Assembly (NCBI GenBank): GCA_037039925.1
Contig: JAXRKP010000358.1
Coordinates: 152,501-216,500, forward strand
Reading direction: 5' to 3'
DNA from: Doris montereyensis
Taxonomy: Eukaryota; Mollusca; Gastropoda; Nudibranchia; Dorididae
Length of the DNA: 64,000 nucleotides
Shown here piece by piece: positions 59,327 to 64,000 of the stretch. Position 1 is the first letter of the stretch; each line of letters begins with the position of its first letter. The notes under the pieces were generated by a model, which saw only the letters and a list, made by a program, of their open reading frames with translations, made no database searches and was not told the DNA's origin. Position numbers and translations under genes: made by a program.

Positions 59327-61324
59327 CATACATATAACACATATTATACATACATAGATGAATGGATGAATGGTTATATATAGATAGTTAGATGGATTTA
59401 TATTGCTTTGATTGAATGCAATGCCCACTGTTGTGCTGGAACATGCTTCATCCATGAGTTCACCTGTAAAAGTTTGTATGTCACGAATTTTAGTACTACA
59501 TACAATTTACTACCTGTTTTTTATGTGTTGTTATGTCATCGTGATAATACCAAATTTCTCCGTTCAGGAACAAATAAAGGGTTCTGATTCTGATTCTCAT
59601 TCTCCTTGATTTCCAGGAAAGGATGATGATGATAATGATGAAAATGATGATGATATGATAATAATGATGGTTAATCCATTGAAAAGAAACAAAAATTTTT
59701 TTTTTTGGTTTCATTATAATGGAAGAAGATTGTAGGAACATCCTGTGAATGCTTTCACTTGAAGTTTTGTTTCAAGGCTATATTTTTTTTTAAATGAATT
59801 CATTTGCTTTGATTTTACCCACATCCACAACTGAGACGATCTCAAGGATTCTATAATTTTGCCCGGACTGCCCCGGAAACAGCCAAGGGACCGTTAAAAC
59901 TGCAGTGTTGTGATACGCAAATGGGACCTCCTTTTCATCGACGGGACTAGGTGTCGATCCACCCACCTAGATCAGATTGTGTTTTTACCATATATATATA
60001 TATATAAAAAAAACTCAAGAAAAAAAGTTCAAATTGTTGGACACAAACCTACTACCAAGGCCGACACCTTGCCTCTAGACCACTGAGTTTTCTGAGGGCT
60101 ATGAACTTTCCGATTAAGATGGAGGACTCCAACAAATATATATAGAATATATGAAATTTGTAACAATATACAGATAGACAAACAGATAGTCAAACAAGAC
60201 TCGAATGGTCACAAAGGGTAGGCCTATTTATGGATAGCAAAGTCAACTTTATTGACGGACGGCTGACAAAGAGTATGCCCAAGAGACTACTTGGTCAAAC
60301 GTTCTCTTGCCTCTTGAGCTGAGTGCTGGAAGAATTAAAACCAGTCTAAAGATATAAATATATTAAAAAGTACATAACAAACTATATTAAATATATCCAC
60401 AAATATTATGACGACGACGACGACGACAATGATGATGCTGATGATGCTGATGCTGATGATGATGATGATGATGGGGTGGTGGCGTGCAGTGGTGGGGATG
60501 ATACTTTATTTACCTAAATTTTAAAGACAGACAAAAAGAAGAAAAGCTTACTCCACGCTGCAACCATTTTACCTAAGTACAGTAAGACTTGAGGCGCCAG
60601 TGGCTCATTAGGTGGAGCGTCGCACTATCATGCAAGGAGGCCTGAGATCGATTCCCAGTTCGGGCACATTTTTCTGGCCCTCCTGTCGACCCAGCAGCAA
60701 AATGGGTAGCTAGGTCTTTTCAGACTCGGTGAAAGTAAAAGCAGTGTGGAAAGCAATGGCAAACTACCACACTATGCCGTATCATGCCTAGGAAAAATCA
60801 GGACTCGACTCCTGATTCTCTTACGCTCAACTCTAGGGTATTTTCTTTTTACCTTACTTTTACTTTATAGTGAGACTTTAAAACAAACTGACAACAGAAA
60901 TCAAACTAGGCCGATGCACTCCAAGACCTCAAAAGCAAAAATTAAACATACATTCCATAACTAAAAATGTCTAAAATGTAAACATGTACAACTTGTTTTA
61001 CATGAAAATGATGCGCACTGACAGTGCTTCCCAGTAATTAAGTTTATCAGTTTTAATGAATACATTAAACACTTTTTTTTCTTCAAACCCTCCAAAATGA
61101 TATAATTGAAAGTTTTTCTATATTATATATATACCTGTTCATGCATGGATGAAGGAGGACCACCATCAGTAGTGTCTCCTCCTCACTATCCTCCTCATCT
61201 TCTTCCTGATCCTCCACATCGTTGTTTTCTTCGTCCTTGTCGCTCACCCCTTGTCCTTTCGGCAACTGGCCCTCCCCTGGTGGCCCCAGGCCGTGGCCGT
61301 TCTTCCTGCGTTCAACTCTTCCTC
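52274..61324 (-). CDS. Zinc-finger and HMG-box nuclear protein, HBP1-like HMG tail (7 exons seen)
   Basis: Minus-strand exons at 61324-61135, 58497-58289, 56352-56270, 54741-54599, 53796-53733, 52891-52734 and 52424-52274 are joined by GT-AG sites, and most phases match. In order the protein has an acidic stretch (DEENNDVEDQEEDEEDSE), a basic segment (RRPVQSRRMQEYHAMQR), a canonical C2H2 finger (FHCSVC...YHTQTH), a C2HC finger split by an intron, a polar linker (LTLPGAQESDNQRLMELANI), and an HMG box from KSKRPMNGFLLFAQKNR through LSEAWNNLSVEDRQRWKEEA, ending NPDCWKRKK. This implies a nuclear DNA-binding regulator. The HMG tail resembles HBP1, but HBP1 has no such fingers, and no AXH domain was seen here, so I give no gene name. 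The first exon with the start codon was not found. Three or four small frame breaks are present (see findings). Confidence 0.8.
52734..52891 (-). CDS. ZF/HMG gene: HMG box first half
   Basis: Acceptor TTTTGGCACAG, donor AACAG|GTATAA. Encodes a basic lead-in (RSTQSRRLKAGQDDRGG) and the first HMG helix KSKRPMNGFLLFAQKNRAAF. KRPMN.F is the hallmark of sequence-specific HMG boxes. Ends in phase 2. Confidence 0.92.
53733..53796 (-). CDS. ZF/HMG gene: 64-nt linker exon
   Basis: Acceptor TTGTCCTCAG, donor GCACAG|GTAAGA. With one leading base it reads SDDQFDSPEKSAVMALSTMA plus Q and ends in phase 0, matching the HMG exon. A second AG 13 bases in (GATCAG|TTTGAC) would give phase 0 entry and could be the true acceptor. 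Confidence 0.7.
53935..54236. mobile_element. Short TIR element (MITE), copy 2, in a ZF/HMG intron
   Basis: Reverse-complement relative of 40313-40587. Ends are ATCAACGGTGAAAGTTGC and, reversed, ATATACGATGAAAGTTGC. The shared interior includes CTAGACCCAATAGGGATAC and GAGTCAAAA. No coding capacity. Confidence 0.7.
54599..54741 (-). CDS. ZF/HMG gene: linker exon
   Basis: Acceptor TTGACAAAG, donor GGGG|GTAAAC. After two leading bases it reads SRIPRPLTLPGAQESDNQRL and ends EQWNRSAG. It ends in phase 0 as written, while the next exon needs phase 2. The donor lies in a run of five Gs, so a miscounted run is one explanation. Confidence 0.75.
55676..56141. mobile_element. TIR element (CAGTGGT family), 466 bp
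   Basis: Left end CAGTGGTATCAGCCTAAGAA and reversed right end CAGTGGTGTCGGCCTAAGAA differ at two positions, and TA flanks both sides (55674-55675, 56142-56143). This is typical of Tc1/mariner-pogo type MITEs. A partial copy lies at 24634-24795. An internal minus-strand frame (LTLTDNKKGMPLILATCHHA) has ankyrin-like spacing and good splice-like flanks; it may be a captured gene fragment. Confidence 0.8.
56270..56352 (-). CDS. ZF/HMG gene: 83-nt exon completing a C2HC finger
   Basis: Acceptor ACCCTACCCAG, donor CAAG|GTCAGA. One base completes Ser, then NNGLKYHRKKNRCQGYPSST follows. Joined to the previous exon it gives C-x2-C-x12-H-x5-C, a C2HC finger with Phe and Leu in the core positions. It ends in phase 1, which fits the two leading bases of the next exon. 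The exon sits between two TIR elements. Confidence 0.85.
56604..57140. mobile_element. TIR element (CAGTCGRCTC family), 537 bp
   Basis: Left end CAGTCGACTCCTGTTAATCG and reversed right end CAGTCGGCTCCGGTTTATCG, both followed by CAAC, flanked by TA on both sides (56602-56603, 57141-57142). The end sequence is like that of Tigger/pogo-type elements. No transposase; about 537 bp. Confidence 0.8.
57550..57640 (-). repeat. Dispersed repeat family D1 copy (reverse)
   Basis: Reverse complement contains CTTTCATTCTTTCAGATTCT, CATCTTGCTGTTTCCTTTGA, TTCACCCAGAGATCACCACA and TATGGTAGACTGAG in D1 order. It directly precedes the S1 SINE copy. Confidence 0.7.
57700..58052 (-). mobile_element. tRNA-derived SINE, family S1 copy 2, with internal (GT)n
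   Basis: Same family and orientation as 44640-44935. Box A GGTGGCCGAGCGGTTAGG is intact (plus 58025-58040), but box B has decayed to TAGTTTAAATCC. The body includes CAGGTGCAAATGGGTACAAG. A (GT)n tract of about 50 bases (57873-57924) replaces part of the body. Confidence 0.85.
58289..58497 (-). CDS. ZF/HMG gene: C2H2 finger exon
   Basis: Acceptor CTCTTTTTCAG, donor AAAAG|GTGAAT. It encodes VLKRRPVQSRRMQEYHAMQR, then a full C2H2 finger (C-x2-C-x12-H-x3-H) and the first half of another, CDTCHKEFK. It ends in phase 2. The inter-finger linker is LSGNESFT rather than TGEKP. Confidence 0.9.
58770..58930 (-). repeat. Dispersed repeat family D1 copy (reverse)
   Basis: Reverse complement has GGTATGTCCTACTTCTTTCC, TTTCACTTTTTCACCTGTCA, TCTCACTGTCTCTTC, TTCACCCTGAGATCACTGCA, TATTGGTATGGTGAACAGAG and TGAATTTCAACTAAAC. 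This is one of the fullest D1 copies. Confidence 0.8.
59285..59326. repeat. (GATA)n microsatellite
   Basis: About ten GATA tetramers, preceded at 59185-59212 by a (GT)n tract. Confidence 0.92.
59800..60100 (-). mobile_element. tRNA-derived SINE, family S2 (reverse copy)
   Basis: Minus strand begins with a tRNA-like head, CTCAGTGGTCTAGAGGCAAG then GTAGGTTTGTGTCCAAC, followed by GTGGATCGACACCTAGTCCC, AAAGGAGGTCCCATTTGC, GGCTGTTTCCGGGGCAGTCC, GGGCAAAATTATAGAATCC and the tail CTCAGTTGTGGATGTGGGTA. Matches 10145-10475 throughout the body. Confidence 0.8.
60411..60473. repeat. Trinucleotide repeat (ACG)n(ATG)n
   Basis: Six GAC triplets, then mixed GAT and GCT triplets. Confidence 0.9.
60590..60850 (+). 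mobile_element. tRNA-derived SINE, family S3
   Basis: The head reads CCAGTGGCTCATTAGGTGGA then GAGATCGATTCCCAGTTCGG, fitting pol III boxes A and B of a tRNA-like promoter. The body (GACCCAGCAGCAAAATGGGT, AGCAATGGCAAACTACCAC) is different from S1 and S2. A single copy in this window, so its ends are uncertain. Confidence 0.65.
61135..61324 (-). CDS. ZF/HMG gene: acidic exon
   Basis: Acceptor TCTTTTCAG and donor GAACAG|GTATAT on the minus strand. After two leading bases it reads GRVERRKNGHGLGPPGEGQL and then an acidic run. The phase required by the next exon (phase 0, ending DGGPPSSMHEQ) is reached only by moving frame once near the GAGGAGGAG stretch at about 61185, equal to one missing base. 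It is an internal exon, so the start codon lies further right. Confidence 0.65.
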
Positions 61325-61377
61325 CTGAAAAGACATGTTACCAGATAGAAGTCTTAAATGTCTGTACAATAAAACAA

Positions 61378-61850
61378 ATTAATCAGTAACAGAATAAATG
61401 ATCCAATCACTAACACAATAAATGGTTAAATCACTAACACAATAAACGAGTCAATCACTAACACAATGAAAAGATTCAATCAGTAACTCAATAACTGATG
61501 AAATCAGTAGCACAATAAGTCATTTAGTAACTAACCCATCAAATGATTCAATTACTCACATAATAAAAGATTCAATCAGTAACACAATGAATTATTTAAT
61601 CAATAACACAACAACTGATTCAATCAGTAACACAATTAATGATTCAATCAGTAACACAATAACTGATTCAATCAGTAACACAATTAATGATTCAATCAGT
61701 AACACAATTAATGATTCAATTAACACAATAACTGATTCAATCAGTAACACAATTAATGATTCAATCAGTAACACAATTAATGACTCAATCAGTAACACAA
61801 TAAATAATTTGATCACTAACACACAAAAATGATTCTATAAGTTACACAAT
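61378..61850. repeat. 24-bp minisatellite
   Basis: About 18 tandem units of GATTCAATCAGTAACACAAT plus four bases. Because 24 is a multiple of three, both strands stay open (plus: SNTINDSI repeats; minus: VLLIESLI repeats). It lies just right of the acidic exon of the minus-strand gene. Confidence 0.95.
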
Positions 61851-61976
61851 AGTGAAATAGTTTTAAATACATAAACCAAAGAAACGAAACATTACGTTGA
61901 ATGCACCTCTCTGTTTAAATAGAAGAAATGGGCATTGGTGCTGAGTCAGTCAGTTTAAATTTAATGTAAAAGTGGA

Positions 61977-62105
<129 letters not shown>

Positions 62106-62399
62106 CCCTATTTATCTATCTTGTTTATTTCTCTTTCTTTCACACATTGTATTTTCTCACTGTCTCACTCGTCCATACACTCTCTTTCCCCACTCTGTTT
62201 ATCTACATGTCTCCTCTACTGCCCCCTTCCTTTCTCTCCACTCTGACTGGTTGTATCCGTTTGACACCATTTTCCACTTTATTCCATGCATAATATCTGA
62301 GCAGTCTTGACATACGACTCCTTTCCTGTAATTTCCAATCAAAGCTTTATCTCTGAAAGTTGGCACCGACACGTGTCAAACATGACCTTCATACAACAC

Positions 62400-62464
62400 G
62401 TGTGTGTGTGTGTGTGTAAGTTGTGTTTGAGTGCGCGCGCGTGTGTGTGTGTGTGTGTGTGTGT
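62400..62464. repeat. (GT)n tracts
   Basis: Two GT runs separated by a short spacer containing GCGCGCGC. Confidence 0.9.
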
Positions 62465-62607
62465 GGAGGGGGAGGGGGTGACCCACTAGCCCGCACTCTT
62501 TCAGTTCGTAATAGGCTCGGTCTGGAAGCTGTGTTTACAACTTTGAAAGAAAAACAAAAAATATTTAGATCTATATGGAAGGACTGATCGTATGGTGTAA
62601 GTGAGAG

Positions 62608-62723
<116 letters not shown>

Positions 62724-62799
62724 TATGTGTGTGTGTGTTTATGAGTTTATCACATATTATGTGACCAGTATCATGCACAAGAACTGAGTAACAATCTGA

Positions 62800-63230
62800 A
62801 TCTGACACACAGTGCCGGCGGCCCGTGCCGCGATAACGCGTGGATGACGAGATGATGCAATCGTTACACACACGTCAAGTTGTCCTTGAAACGAACAGTG
62901 CACGGCACGAGCGGTGATCAGTGACAACACGGCGGTTTGCACACTCGTTACACTTCGATGGCTAAATAAATGGCGTCAGCGAATGGGCACTGACCCCTTT
63001 CCACAGCCATGCCCCTACCGAGGTCAAATTGTGACGTTAGGGGATGAAGTGTGGTGGCGAGGAGAGACAAGACGAGGGTGGTGGTGGCTTCACTGCCAGA
63101 AATAGAGAAGCGTGCCGTGTGCAATGGCCTCTGACCTTTCAGTTCGCGTGCTTCGGTTGTTTCCCTCGACTACGGGACTTCCATGAGCAAGCTAGCGGGT
63201 AATCCCAGAAACGAAACTGTGATTAGATTT
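62800..63230 (-). promoter_or_regulatory. CpG-richer segment, candidate promoter of the ZF/HMG gene
   Basis: Between the GA tracts this stretch has many CpGs (for example GCCGGCGGCCCGTGCCGCG at about 62813) and higher GC than the rest. It lies upstream of the minus-strand gene's first visible exon, whose start codon exon is missing from my model. It is a reasonable place for the promoter and first exon, but nothing beyond composition and position supports this. Confidence 0.3.
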
Positions 63231-63288
63231 TCAACTAGCGCTGCAGAACGATGCTATTTTACTCAATAAAATCTCACATTACGAGAAC

Positions 63289-63290
<2 letters not shown>

Positions 63291-63338
<48 letters not shown>
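63291..63338. repeat. (GA)n tract, about 47 bp
   Basis: Pure GA dinucleotides. Confidence 0.95.
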
Positions 63339-63340
<2 letters not shown>

Positions 63341-63910
63341 CGGAGGCATTGACAGGGGTAGAAGTAGAAGCAGATAACATTCTATCATGTTGATTCTGAT
63401 CACATGATATTATAAATATAGATCTAAACTATTTGGCACACGAGGACCATATATTAAAGTTGTTTCAGGACTTCATATAAAAGTGTCACTAGATCTAGGC
63501 CTATCCTAGTAATATAATACAAATCTGACCTATCATTACCAAAAATTGACCATATCATACCATTTCTGAAACTGTTATAGATCTAGTAATAAATCGGTAT
63601 CTTTAATTCATGACATACATTATAATTGTACTTTCTTACTTCATCTCTTTCTTACATACTGGTATTTACCCGCATACTAATGATTTTGCTATTAATCAAT
63701 CAATTAATCAATATATTAATTAACTAACATGTGCTCATAACCACACACTATCGTAATCTAAAAACACTTTGGTAGCCTTCAGTCAGCATTTCCTCTCATT
63801 GGTGAAATACAACAGCTCCACATTTTCCTCCAATCAAAGTCTAACTCTAACAAGTCGTCCGCTGCTGATCGAATATACCCAGATTCGATGTTGCTGGATG
63901 ATGAGTGCCT

Positions 63911-63943
63911 TATTATTATTATTATTATTATTATCATCATCAT
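63911..63943. repeat. (ATT)n(ATC)n microsatellite
   Basis: ATT triplets followed by a few ATC triplets. Confidence 0.85.
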
Positions 63944-64000
63944 TAAACAGAAGAATAAGAGAAGATAATATATGCTCACGGCTAAGATCTTTGAAAGTGC

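Overview
This is eukaryotic nuclear DNA: AT-rich, intron-rich, full of satellites, microsatellites, SINEs and terminal-inverted-repeat (TIR) elements, with two multi-exon genes. The repeat types and gene structure suggest an invertebrate, most likely a mollusc (probably a gastropod). That placement is inference, because no ribosomal or mitochondrial marker is present.

Layout. (1) 1-9.75 kb is one tandem satellite, cut off by the left edge, built from a 26-bp monomer and a 43-bp derivative in alternating blocks. (2) 9.75-16.7 kb has no recognisable gene; it holds a SINE, TIR fragments and a CpG-richer patch at about 13.85-14.35 kb that could be a promoter. (3) 16.73-28.45 kb (+ strand) is a SUV39H histone H3K9 methyltransferase gene. 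I could assemble six exons with compatible splice phases, covering N-terminus, chromodomain, pre-SET, SET and post-SET. Its introns carry a hAT-like MITE with a perfect 8-bp target duplication, a LINE fragment, other TIR elements and a roughly 1-kb dispersed repeat also present upstream. (4) 28.5-39.2 kb is intergenic, with dispersed repeat families and a 60/66-bp minisatellite at 36.84-39.15 kb. (5) 39.2-52.2 kb has no gene signal, is A-rich on + (T-rich on -), and contains a SINE and simple repeats. (6) 52.27-61.32 kb (- strand) is a zinc-finger plus HMG-box nuclear protein gene: acidic exon, C2H2 finger, split C2HC finger, linker exons, and an HMG box whose tail resembles HBP1. (7) 61.3-64 kb holds a 24-bp minisatellite, long CT/GA tracts and a CpG-richer stretch that may be the minus-strand gene's promoter.

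Both genes encode chromatin proteins, but nothing shows that they act together. Six positions in their exons need one added base, in or next to a short run of identical bases, to restore the reading frame, while conserved residues on both sides are intact. This looks like under-called bases in a long-read assembly rather than pseudogene decay. I found no prokaryote-type system, CRISPR array, virus or toxin gene. The most notable observations are a tandemly duplicated splice acceptor and a GC-AG intron in SUV39H, the zinc-finger/HMG domain combination, and several dispersed repeat families defined by multiple copies inside this window.
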